Positions 1 to 5,470 are shown, counted from the first letter of the stretch. The stretch: DNA of 8,063 bases from an uncultured Chloroflexota bacterium (GCA_903928275.1 CAIYQJ010000029.1:1-8063), one strand, 5' to 3'. Notes: a model not told the origin generated them from the sequence alone. Numbers and translations: made by a program.

Positions 1-2
1 GG

Positions 3-728
3 GCCGGCCACAGCCGGCGCTGCGCGCGGCTCGGCGTCGACGCCGCCAGGGGATACGGAGCCACGGAACGGGAGATCGAGGGGCTCCGCAGGGCGGCCAT
101 GCTGCACGAATTCGGGATGACCGCGATCCCGAACTCCATCCTGGACAAGCGCGGTCCCCTCACGCGCGCCGAGTTCGATCGCGTCGCCATGCACCCGATG
201 CTCACCGAGCGGATGCTCGGCCGCTCGCCGGCCCTGGCCGCCCTGAATCCGATCGCGGCCGCACACCACGAGAAGTCGGACGGGTCGGGCTACCACAAGG
301 GCCTGCGGGCGGATGCGACCGATCGCGCCGGACGGCTGCTCGCCGCCGTGGATGTCTACGTGGGGCTCACGACCGAGCGCGCCGATCGTCCCGCCTTCAC
401 CGCCGACGAGGCGGCGACCGAGCTGCGCGCGCTGGCATCACGCGGGGTGCTCGAGCAGGCCGCGGTCGACGCCGTTCTCGCCGCCGCCGGCCACCGCGGG
501 GCCTCCGCTCCGGTGTCGCGGACCGAGGGTCCGGGCGGGCTCAGCCGGCGCGAGACCGAGGTGCTGCGCCTGGCGGCGATGGGTCTCACGACCCGTGAGA
601 TCGCGGACCGGCTCTTCATCTCGCCGAAGACCGCCGACCACCATATCCAGCACGTCTACACGAAGATCGACGTTTCGACGCGAGCAGCCGCCGCCCTGTG
701 GGCGATGCAGCATGAGCTCGTCTCGTGA
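3..728 (+). CDS. HD-GYP-like domain / LuxR-type HTH regulator, 3' part (5' end outside window)
   Basis: The reading frame is open from the window edge, so the start lies upstream and 241 residues are visible. The first part matches the HD-GYP fold of cyclic-di-GMP phosphodiesterases: GHSRR (3-17), the metal-site pair written HE in LHEFG (102-116), the loop LDKRGPLT, MHP (near 189), HHEKSDGSGYHKG (near 268) and AVDVYVGLT (near 346). The last 64 residues (535-725) are a LuxR-type DNA-binding domain: LSRRETEVLRLAA, then TTREIADRLFISPKTADHH as the recognition helix region. The family joins an HD phosphohydrolase-like sensor to a transcription-factor output in one cytoplasmic protein. An internal ATG at 99 would cut the HD fold in half and is not the start. 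Unusual points: the canonical HD is HE, and the P of DGxGYP is H, so catalysis is uncertain and the domain may only bind ligand. Identity as an HD/LuxR fusion is firm; the ligand and target genes are unknown. Confidence 0.9.
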   Translation, partial: AGHSRRCARLGVDAARGYGATEREIEGLRRAAMLHEFGMTAIPNSILDKRGPLTRAEFDRVAMHPMLTERMLGRSPALAALNPIAAAHHEKSDGSGYHKGLRADATDRAGRLLAAVDVYVGLTTERADRPAFTADEAATELRALASRGVLEQAAVDAVLAAAGHRGASAPVSRTEGPGGLSRRETEVLRLAAMGLTTREIADRLFISPKTADHHIQHVYTKIDVSTRAAAALWAMQHELVS

Positions 729-730
729 GG

Positions 731-752
731 CGCGGGGTGGCCCTGGCCCGCG
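731..752 (+). terminator. GC-rich hairpin just after the regulator gene
   Basis: CGCGGG at 731-736 pairs with CCCGCG at 747-752 around a 10-base loop, two bases after the stop codon. No T-run follows, so this is a possible terminator without a classical U-tract. The region up to 879 separates two convergent genes and holds nothing else clear. Confidence 0.3.
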
Positions 753-879
753 TGACCCCGACTCGATCGGCGCCTGGTTCTCGTCGTCCTCTTCGCGGAC
801 TCGCCGTACCGATTGACCCGCGGTGGAGGCGGCCGCAGTCGTGAGCGAGGGTCGAGTGCGCGGCGCCGGCGACCGCGCG

Positions 880-1905
880 CTACGTCAGCCCCGAGGTGCC
901 GAAGAGGAAGTACGCGACGGGCGTGGCGACGGTCACCGTCTTCGTCAGGTAGATGGTCATGGTGCCGGCCGTCGGGTCAGCCACGGTCGCGGCGACGGCC
1001 ACGCCCGGACGATACGCCTGCAGCACGGCGACCGCGGCTTCGGCGAACGACACCTTGGGCCTCGTGACCATGACCGACATCTTGCCCTTCGGGACGATCG
1101 CCACGCCGCCGCGCAGGAGCTGCACGCCGCCGTCGACGATGAGCGCCGGCTTCGTGCCGCCGCTGTACGCGCGGACGCCCGCCTCGGCCGCGCCCATCGC
1201 CCCGTGCGTGTCGGCCGTCATGTTGTGGCCGATGACGCCGGTGCTGATCTCCCCGAGGATACCCGACGTCTTCTCGTCCTTGGAGAAGCCGTAGACCCCA
1301 TAGTCCTTGGTCCCGAGCTGGCCCCCGGTGCCAGCGTCGGTGTGCAGGCCCACGGCGCCCGCGTTCGGATAGCCGAGCACCCCGACGGTCTTCTCTGCCG
1401 GGCACACCCCGGACACGCCGGCCTCCGCGTTCCCGAGGGTGCCGAAGTTCTTCGACGCGATGTGCTCGCCGTGGGCGCCTACCCCAGCGACACCGAGACG
1501 GCCCAGCGTGCCGCCGTCGGGGCTCGTGCCGGCCGCGCCCGCAACAGGCCCGCCGAGGTACCCCGTCGCATGGCTCACGACGTTGCGCCCGAAGACGCCG
1601 TAGCCCTTGGCATGCCCGCCGGTCCCGTAGACGCCGGACTTCGAATCCGCGCTGCTGGACCCCATGACGCCGTCGCCGGCCGTGCTCATGCCGCCGAGCG
1701 CCGGATCGGCCCCCGGTGTCTTGACCCACGTGGACCCCGTGCCCGCGTTGTCCTTGCCGATGGTCACCGGGTCCCCGTCCGCGGCACGGACCGCGCCGGG
1801 CCCGAGCGCAGCGCCCGCCGCCTGTGCCGCGAGGGCCACGGCCCCGGCGGCGCCGGCCGCGATGACCGCCCGTCGCGCGATCGTCCTCGTCCCGTCGTCC
1901 GCCAT
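880..1905 (-). CDS. Tat-signal secreted protein with glycine-rich repeats
   Basis: A 341-residue protein. The start at 1905 is preferred over an in-frame ATG at 1962 because GGGAGGGG (1911-1918, reverse strand) lies five bases before it, and because it puts the signal peptide at the N-terminus. Residues 7-42 form a twin-arginine signal: RTIARRAVIAAG, a long Ala/Gly hydrophobic stretch, then a likely cleavage site near VRAA-DG, implying folded export across the membrane. Residues about 85-250 are degenerate repeats of the type GVxGxxxxGxGVxG (for example SGVYGTGGHAKGYGVFGRN and KDYGVYGFSKDEKTSGILGE), expected to form a beta-rich stacked structure like those of tail-fibre or surface proteins. 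The C-terminal 75 residues (KMSVMVTRPKVSF to AYFLFGTSGLT) look like a separate beta domain seen at the end of similar secreted repeat proteins. No enzyme motif is visible. Role inferred as extracellular, structural or adhesive. Its neighbour at left is convergent, so it is probably a single-gene unit. Confidence 0.8.
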   Translation of the reverse strand: MADDGTRTIARRAVIAAGAAGAVALAAQAAGAALGPGAVRAADGDPVTIGKDNAGTGSTWVKTPGADPALGGMSTAGDGVMGSSSADSKSGVYGTGGHAKGYGVFGRNVVSHATGYLGGPVAGAAGTSPDGGTLGRLGVAGVGAHGEHIASKNFGTLGNAEAGVSGVCPAEKTVGVLGYPNAGAVGLHTDAGTGGQLGTKDYGVYGFSKDEKTSGILGEISTGVIGHNMTADTHGAMGAAEAGVRAYSGGTKPALIVDGGVQLLRGGVAIVPKGKMSVMVTRPKVSFAEAAVAVLQAYRPGVAVAATVADPTAGTMTIYLTKTVTVATPVAYFLFGTSGLT

Positions 1906-1910
1906 CGTGG

Positions 1911-1918
1911 CCCCTCCC
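1911..1918 (-). promoter_or_regulatory. Ribosome binding site fixing the start of the Tat-signal protein
   Basis: GGGAGGGG on the - strand, five bases from the ATG at 1905. It decides between the two in-frame ATG codons at 1905 and 1962. Confidence 0.7.
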
Positions 1919-2043
1919 GCGTGCCCCGGGACGCGGTCGAACGGCGCGGCCCGGGGACGCACCTCGACCCTTCATCCGGCCGGCCCCGAATGGGCCGCGC
2001 GGCGTGGGTGCCCAGATGATGCGGCCGCGAGTGGCCACAGACA

Positions 2044-2079
2044 AGATGCCGGCCGCAGGCAGATGCCGGCCGCAGGCAG
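2044..2079. repeat. Two tandem copies of a 17-bp unit
   Basis: AGATGCCGGCCGCAGGC occurs at 2044-2060 and again without change at 2061-2077, and the next two bases (AG) continue the pattern. Each unit holds the palindrome GCCGGC. An exact tandem copy suggests a recent slippage duplication or a doubled protein-binding site upstream of the antitoxin gene. Confidence 0.85.
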
Positions 2080-2193
2080 CTCGCGTGGCGACGTTGGCGT
2101 GCCGCGCGCGATCGGGCGCCTCCGTCGGCACGCCGCGCCCGCGACGAGCGAGGAAGCCGCCCGGTCGGTGGGATCCGGGCGGCGCGGACATCC

Positions 2194-2227
2194 GATGCGT
2201 GGTGTGACAACATCACGCATCATGCGT
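2194..2227. promoter_or_regulatory. Inverted-repeat operator overlapping the antitoxin start codon
   Basis: GATGCGTGGTG (2194-2204) and CATCACGCATC (2211-2221) are inverted copies matching at 10 of 11 positions around TGACAA. The right arm also forms a second perfect palindrome, ACGCAT-C-ATGCGT (2215-2227), whose right half contains the ATG start at 2222. There are therefore three copies of the ATGCGT half-site. Ribbon-helix-helix antitoxins commonly bind such short inverted repeats to repress their own operon. Binding here would cover the translation start itself. No Shine-Dalgarno sequence is evident, so the mRNA may be leaderless. Confidence 0.65.
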
Positions 2228-2452
2228 ACGACCATCGACCTCGACCCGTCCGTCCTTCGCGAGCTGAAGCAGCGAGCCCGGCGAGAGGGCAAGAGCCTGG
2301 GGCGGCTTGCATCAGAGGTCCTCGGCGCGGCGCTGGGGCAGCAGCTCCCGGCCGAGCCGCCTCCGCCGCTCGCATGGTCTGCGCGTCCGATGGCGGCCCT
2401 CGTCGACCTCGACGATGCGGAGGCGGTGCGCCGGGTCCTGGAGGGATCGTGA
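2222..2452 (+). CDS. Ribbon-helix-helix antitoxin (VapB/CopG-like)
   Basis: A 76-residue protein. The N-terminus MRTTIDLDPSVLRELKQRAR followed by REGKSLGRLASEVLGAAL is the ribbon-helix-helix pattern: one beta strand that contacts DNA as a dimer, then two helices. The C-terminal tail from about residue 45 (Pro-rich, then PMAALVDLDDAEAVRRVLEG) is the type of flexible segment that wraps around and blocks a partner toxin. The stop overlaps the GTG start of the PIN toxin by four bases (GTGA), which implies translational coupling. Expected role: neutralise the toxin and, with it, repress the operon through the inverted repeats at its own start. The frame is open far upstream, but the ATG at 2222 is the start that fits the RHH fold. 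Confidence 0.85.
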   Translation: MRTTIDLDPSVLRELKQRARREGKSLGRLASEVLGAALGQQLPAEPPPPLAWSARPMAALVDLDDAEAVRRVLEGS

Positions 2453-2883
2453 GCTACACGCTCGACGCGAACGTCCTCCTCCATGCCTCCGACGAGTCGA
2501 GCCCGGTGCACGCCAGGGCGCGTGACATGGTCCAGCGGCTCGCCGACGGGCCGGAGATCGCCTACCTCTTCTGGCCGACGATCCTCGCGTATCTACGGAT
2601 CGCCACCCATCCGGCCGTCTTCGCGCACCCCCTGTCGATCGTCGAGGCCGTGGGCAACGTCGAGCAGCTCCTCGCCCGGCCGCACGTGCGCACGACCGGG
2701 GAGTCCGAGGCGTTCTGGCGGTCCTTCCGCGATGTGGCCGACGACGCCGTGCCGTCGGGCAACTTCGTGCCCCACGCACACGTCGTGGCCCTCATGCTCG
2801 AGAACGACGTGCGGACCATCTGGACGCGCGACCGTGACTTCCGTCGCTTCGCACGCATCGAGATCCGCGATCCGTTCGCGTGA
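2449..2883 (+). CDS. PIN-domain toxin (VapC-like ribonuclease) with Asp-to-His change
   Basis: A 144-residue protein starting at GTG 2449, which overlaps the antitoxin stop; an ATG farther upstream lies inside the antitoxin gene. It matches the mycobacterial-type PIN toxin family: LDANVLLHA (catalytic Asp6), WPTILAYLRIATHPAVF (42-58), a middle helical part with PHVRTTGESEAFW, then GNFVPHAHVVALM (104-116), WTRDRDFRRF (125-134) and the terminal RDPF. PIN toxins cleave RNA, often tRNA or rRNA, using Mg2+ held by clustered acidic residues. The oddity is residue 109: the family normally reads V-x-D-A-H, here it is V-P-H-A-H (codon CAC at 2773-2775), one base from GAC. The later acidic residues Asp128 and Asp130 are present. 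The family call is strong; nuclease activity is doubtful. Confidence 0.88.
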   Translation: MSYTLDANVLLHASDESSPVHARARDMVQRLADGPEIAYLFWPTILAYLRIATHPAVFAHPLSIVEAVGNVEQLLARPHVRTTGESEAFWRSFRDVADDAVPSGNFVPHAHVVALMLENDVRTIWTRDRDFRRFARIEIRDPFA

Positions 2884-2979
2884 CGGCGCGGGGCGCGGCG
2901 GCCCCCCGACCGGGCGACGGTCGGCCGGACGCGAGGCTGTCGTCGGCACTGCCGCGGGCCGACCCCGGACTCCTGGTCA

Positions 2980-3000
2980 CCGGCCCTTCGCCAGGGCCGG
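2980..3000 (+). terminator. Strong hairpin downstream of the PIN toxin gene
   Basis: CCGGCCCT (2980-2987) pairs perfectly with AGGGCCGG (2993-3000) around the loop TCGCC. It is about 97 bases after the toxin stop and has no T-run, so it fits a GC-rich terminator or an mRNA-stabilising stem. Confidence 0.4.
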
Positions 3001-3073
3001 GCCTGCTCGACGATCGTCCCGAGCCAGCTGCCGGTCGGCCACTCCGCGGCCTCCGACGAGGGTGACCGAAGAC

Positions 3074-3103
3074 CCCGGAATGGGTGATCGGATCGATTCC
3101 GGG
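3074..3103. repeat. Perfect 8-bp inverted repeat with 14-base spacer
   Basis: CCCGGAAT (3074-3081) and ATTCCGGG (3096-3103) are exact inverted copies. The spacer contains GATCGGATCG, itself a 5-bp tandem repeat. It could be an RNA stem or a protein site. It lies about 105 to 134 bases upstream of the nucleotidyltransferase start. Confidence 0.6.
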
Positions 3104-3122
3104 CGCTCGTTCCCGTCGACCC

Positions 3123-3160
3123 TGTGAACCATCTCCGTTACTTCACAGACCTTGTGAAGT
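3123..3160. promoter_or_regulatory. Palindromic operator upstream of the MNT/HEPN genes
   Basis: ACTTCACA (3140-3147) and TGTGAAGT (3153-3160) are a perfect 8-bp inverted repeat around GACCT. A further half-site TGTGAA at 3123-3128 lies exactly 30 bases before the TGTGAA at 3153, about three helical turns. The stretch is AT-richer than its surroundings and ends 47 bases before the proposed GTG start. This is the expected form of a transcription-factor binding site; the regulator is not identified. A GTG start at 3124 would put this palindrome inside the coding sequence, which is less likely. Confidence 0.6.
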
Positions 3161-3207
3161 CGACATCGACTCGACCGAGCGGGCGGGCCGATGGCAAGAT
3201 GGGCGGC

Positions 3208-3576
3208 GTGACTGAGACCATCCTTCGGGAACCCGACCTCTTCCGGTACGCTGGCCGCACCCTGCTCGAGTGGCTGCCGGTGGTCGTCGCGCGCGTGGCC
3301 GACCGGTTCGGCCCGGAGCGGATCGTCCTGTTCGGCTCCCTCGGCCGGGGAGAGGCCGGACCCGACCGCGACATCGACCTCCTCGTCGTCTTCCGCGACG
3401 CCGTCGCGCGGCGTTCGACCGCGGTGGCTCTGCGCCTCGCGATCGCCGACATCCCGGCACCGGTCGACTTCGTGGTCACCGACCTCGACGAGATCGACCG
3501 TCGGGGTGGGATCGCGGGACCGGCCCTTGGGACGGCGCTTCGGGAGGGGAAGGTCGTGTATCGCCGTGGAGCCTGA
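3208..3576 (+). CDS. Minimal nucleotidyltransferase (MNT antitoxin type)
   Basis: A 122-residue protein if it starts at GTG 3208; ATG 3199 in the same frame is an equal alternative, and GTG 3124 is less likely because it runs through the palindrome. The nucleotidyltransferase signature is clear: FGPERIVLFGS (Gly43-Ser44), LGRG, then DRDIDLLVVF with metal-binding Asp55 and Asp57, and a third acidic residue in PVDFVV (Asp87). Length and layout fit the stand-alone MNT proteins that pair with HEPN toxins. In studied pairs the MNT protein transfers AMP groups to a tyrosine of the HEPN partner and silences its RNase. The gene overlaps the following HEPN-like frame by 11 bases, the usual operon arrangement. 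All catalytic residues are present, so it is probably active. Confidence 0.85.
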   Translation: MTETILREPDLFRYAGRTLLEWLPVVVARVADRFGPERIVLFGSLGRGEAGPDRDIDLLVVFRDAVARRSTAVALRLAIADIPAPVDFVVTDLDEIDRRGGIAGPALGTALREGKVVYRRGA

Positions 3577-3838
3577 CGGCCCGACCGACGAGGCGCGGCT
3601 GATCGGGCGCGGCATCGCATTCCCGCGGATCCACGACCTGCTCGCGCTCCGTGCGCTCCTGCCGTCCGACATGCCCGCCGGGCTCGACGACGACCAGCTC
3701 GCGGAGCTCTCCGCCTGGGCCATCGAGGCACGCTATCCGGGCGATCTGCCCGACGCGACGGTTGCGGATGCGCGCGCCGCGGTCGCCGGTGCGCAGGCGA
3801 TCATCGACGCTGCCCATGGAGACGCCGCCGCCGGGTGA
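3566..3838 (+). pseudogene. HEPN-domain protein shortened at the N-terminus
   Basis: This frame begins at GTG 3566 inside the end of the MNT gene (GGGAGGGGAAGG at 3542-3553 may serve as its ribosome binding site) and gives 90 residues. The part from RLIGRGIAFPRIHDLLAL through WAIEARYPGDLPDATVADA matches the C-terminal two thirds of HEPN proteins that accompany MNT genes. Such proteins are usually about 125 to 135 residues and start with a helix of the type WL..A..DL..A, then CFHAQQAAEKALKALL. That portion, about 40 residues, is absent: a typical leader VEPDGPTDE runs directly into RLIGRGI. No upstream frame holds the missing part because the MNT gene occupies that DNA. An internal deletion that kept the start codon is the simplest reading. 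The remaining fragment has no canonical R-x4-6-H motif. It is probably not a working RNase; a shortened but functional variant cannot be excluded. Confidence 0.7.
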
Positions 3839-3911
3839 TGCGGCAGGGAGAAGGGCTCGAACCACAACCCGTAGTGGTACCCGGGGGTTCTGACCACAAG
3901 GGGAAGGGGAG

Positions 3912-3956
3912 TGGAGCCGACACTCGGATTTGAACCGAGGACCTGCTGTTTACGAA
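3912..3956 (-). other. 3' half of tRNA-Thr(CGT): probable attachment site (att) of an integrated element
   Basis: Read on the - strand: anticodon loop TTCGTAA (3950-3956, anticodon CGT), 3' anticodon stem ACAGC, variable loop AGGTC, a perfect T arm CTCGG-TTCAAAT-CCGAG (3923-3939), acceptor strand TGTCGGC (3916-3922), discriminator T, and encoded CCA (3912-3914). Each part has the standard tRNA length. The 5' side does not continue as a tRNA: the next five bases TGGGC cannot pair with ACAGC (GCTGT is needed), no D arm follows, and no GCCGACA acceptor strand is present. Tyrosine recombinases of phages and islands often cross over in the anticodon loop and leave such a displaced 3' half at the far end of the insert. 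By this geometry, host DNA lies at left and the element at right. The threonine identity rests on the CGT loop. Confidence 0.75.
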
Positions 3957-3962
3957 GCCCAA

Positions 3963-3977
3963 GCTACGACACGTAGC
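3963..3977. repeat. Short perfect hairpin beside the att-like site
   Basis: GCTACG (3963-3968) and CGTAGC (3972-3977) flank ACA. It lies seven bases beyond the tRNA-derived core, on the side expected to belong to the element. It could be a recombinase or accessory-protein site. Confidence 0.5.
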
Positions 3978-4130
3978 CTGCCCCGATCCCGCGCCCACCG
4001 AGGCGCCGACACCCCGCGCTGACGGCGGCTGGGTGCAACAGCAGCCGGTGGAAGCCCGATGTCCGGGCGACACTCTCGCCGCTGGTCAGTCCGTCGGGGC
4101 GGGCGCGGACGCGTCGAGCGAGACGATGAA

Positions 4131-4148
4131 GGGGTCAGAACAGGGGTC
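4131..4148 (+). repeat. Left copy of the 18-bp direct repeat flanking the Fic gene
   Basis: GGGGTCAGAACAGGGGTC. It shares 16 of 18 bases with the copy at 5525-5542, in the same orientation. Each copy is itself two GGGGTC words 12 bases apart. It lies about 110 bases past the Fic stop. Confidence 0.75.
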
Positions 4149-4259
4149 GTCGCAAGCGGCCGCCGTGGGCCCTCTGGTCAGCGCGCGCCTTCCTGGCGTC
4201 GCCACGGTCGCACACGTCGTCGATGCGCGGCACGAGCGCCCCCGAGGTTGACCGGCACG

Positions 4260-5457
4260 TCAGCTGGCGCCGGGCTCCGCCGCCGGCGCGCGTCCGGCGA
4301 TCCGTTCCTCGTAGGCCGTGACAAGGTCGAACAGGTCGACGGCCGCGAACTGGCGACCGCAGGTGCCCGCGCTGATCTGGCGGAGGACGCCTGCCTCGGT
4401 GAGGGCCTTGAGCGCGACGAGCGCCTGATGCTGGCTCGTGCCGATCGCCGCGCGGACGGTCGGGGCCGAGACGATCGGCTGCGCTGGCAGGAGGGCGATG
4501 AGCGTCGCGGCGGCCGAGTCCGCTCGTGGTCGGCCGGCGCGCCCGGTCCAGTCGCGCTGCAGCGCCACGACGTCGTCGGCGAGGTCGGCCGCATGGACGG
4601 CCGCGCTCGCATGCCTCCGAGAACGACCCGGCCCACTCGCTGATCCGCCCGTCGCGGAAGTCGACCAACCCCCCGACGTAGGACGTGGGCCGGGCCGCCA
4701 TCACGATCGACACGGGCGGCACGAACCGCGCCGCGACGCCTGTCCGCCGCAGGACGATGTGGATCAGGCATCGACCCAGCCGCCCGTTCCCGTCGCTGAA
4801 CGGATGGATCGTCTCGAACTGGGCGTGCGCGATCGCCGCCCGGGCGAGCGGGGGGATGTCGTCCCGCTCGAGGAACCAGAGGAGGTCGTCCAGGAGCGGT
4901 GGGACCTCTCCGGGCGGGGGCGGGATGAACGCCGCGTCCATCGGGCTGTCGAGCCGGCCACCGAGCCAGTTCTGGACCTGCCGGACCTGTCCGGGCGCCG
5001 TGTCGGGCTCGCGCGCCATCAGCGTCGCGTGGATGCCGCAGATGTCCTCGACGGTGATGGGTACCGGATCGTCGGCACGCGCGATCGCCTCTTCCATGGC
5101 GCTGACATTGGCCGCGACGGTGCGCGCGCTGCCCCTGGCGGCACCCGGATCGACGAGTGCCCTGGCGAGGTCGGGGGTGCTGACGTGGTAGCCCTCGATC
5201 CGGGACGACGCGATCGACTCGGACCGGAGCAGCAGCGGTCCGATCGCGTCGCGCCCCCTCGCGGTCGCCCGGTCGTTCAGCTCCCGGACCGCCCGCTCGG
5301 CCTCGAACGCGGCCGTGGCTGCACGGAATGACACCTGGGGATCCAGGGTGGCGATCGGATCGGGAACGAAGGCCTGGTAGGTGAACGATCGCCGGGCTGC
5401 CCGGCCGCCGACCGCCCCAGGGTTGCCTTCCCACCGTTGCTCGACGAACCGGGGCAT
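4260..5457 (-). pseudogene. Fic-domain AMP-transferase, frameshifted before its C-terminal winged helix
   Basis: Starts at ATG 5457 with GAAGGG (5465-5470) seven bases upstream. Residues 30-110 are the Fic N-terminal helical part and carry the inhibitory motif SSRIEG (84-89, S-x3-E-G), marking a class II enzyme whose own helix blocks the ATP site. The catalytic motif HPFSDGNGRLGR (218-229) is complete, so the enzyme would transfer AMP to a protein hydroxyl. After residue 282 the frame breaks: an extra base at about 4611 (GCA-T-GCG on the - strand) shifts the reading. Removing it restores ASAAVHAADLADDVVALQ and joins to the expected tail, LQRDWTGRAGRPRADSAAA, a winged-helix domain and a stop at 4260, giving 398 residues. 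As written, translation instead runs on in an Arg-rich nonsense frame to 4135. The core domain could still be made. A sequencing error is possible. Confidence 0.85.
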
Positions 5458-5464
5458 CGCTCAG

Positions 5465-5470
5465 CCCTTC
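5465..5470 (-). promoter_or_regulatory. Ribosome binding site of the Fic gene
   Basis: GAAGGG on the - strand, seven bases before the ATG at 5457. It supports that start and shows that the 5' end of the gene is intact. Confidence 0.6.

Larger units (their letters stand above)
1906..2221. other. 316-base intergenic region between divergent genes
   Basis: It lies between the - strand secreted protein and the + strand antitoxin, so it should carry both promoters. Frames open across it are GC-driven and show no domain. The recognisable contents are the ribosome binding site near 1911, the 17-bp tandem duplication at 2044-2079 and the inverted repeat at 2194-2227. No clear -35/-10 pair was found. 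Confidence 0.5.
2884..3207. other. 324-base gap between the two toxin-antitoxin modules
   Basis: No protein of recognisable type is encoded here. It holds a strong hairpin (2980-3000), a second perfect 8-bp inverted repeat (3074-3103) and an AT-richer palindrome (3140-3160), probably a terminator for the first module followed by the control region of the second. Confidence 0.5.
3839..4259. other. 421-base gap holding an integration scar and repeats
   Basis: No gene is supported here. From left to right it contains ACCAC/GTGGT/ACCAC inverted elements at 3861-3897 (possible stem-loops), the tRNA-Thr 3' half at 3912-3956, a 6-bp hairpin at 3963-3977, and the left copy of the repeat that flanks the Fic gene at 4131-4148. 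The rest, 3978-4130 and 4149-4259, shows no recognisable content. Confidence 0.5.

Noticed and set aside
1906..1962. The upstream ATG at 1962 as the start of the Tat-signal protein
   Set aside because: It would add 19 residues before the signal peptide and has no ribosome binding site as good as GGGAGGGG before 1905.
823..2019. A long + strand open frame opposite the Tat-signal protein
   Set aside because: The translation is low-complexity and Arg/Ala-rich. The opposite strand has a ribosome binding site, a Tat signal and coherent repeats.
2044..2079. A CRISPR array
   Set aside because: There are only two adjacent copies with no spacer between them.
3851..3870. A second tRNA T-loop-like word (GGTTCGA on the - strand)
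   Set aside because: The flanking bases do not form a 5-bp T stem and no other tRNA arm is seen.
3912..3960. The 3' end of a tmRNA, suggested by GGTTCAAATCC and GGCTCCA
   Set aside because: A tmRNA would have the acceptor strand CGGCTCC directly after the T stem. Here three extra bases intervene, while standard tRNA spacing with an anticodon loop fits exactly.
3912..3990. A complete tRNA on the - strand
   Set aside because: The 5' side cannot form the anticodon stem with ACAGC, there is no D arm, and no acceptor strand complementary to TGTCGGC occurs at the needed distance.
4438..5331. A + strand open frame opposite the Fic gene
   Set aside because: It has no domain and is Arg-rich. The - strand carries the complete Fic motif and inhibitory motif.
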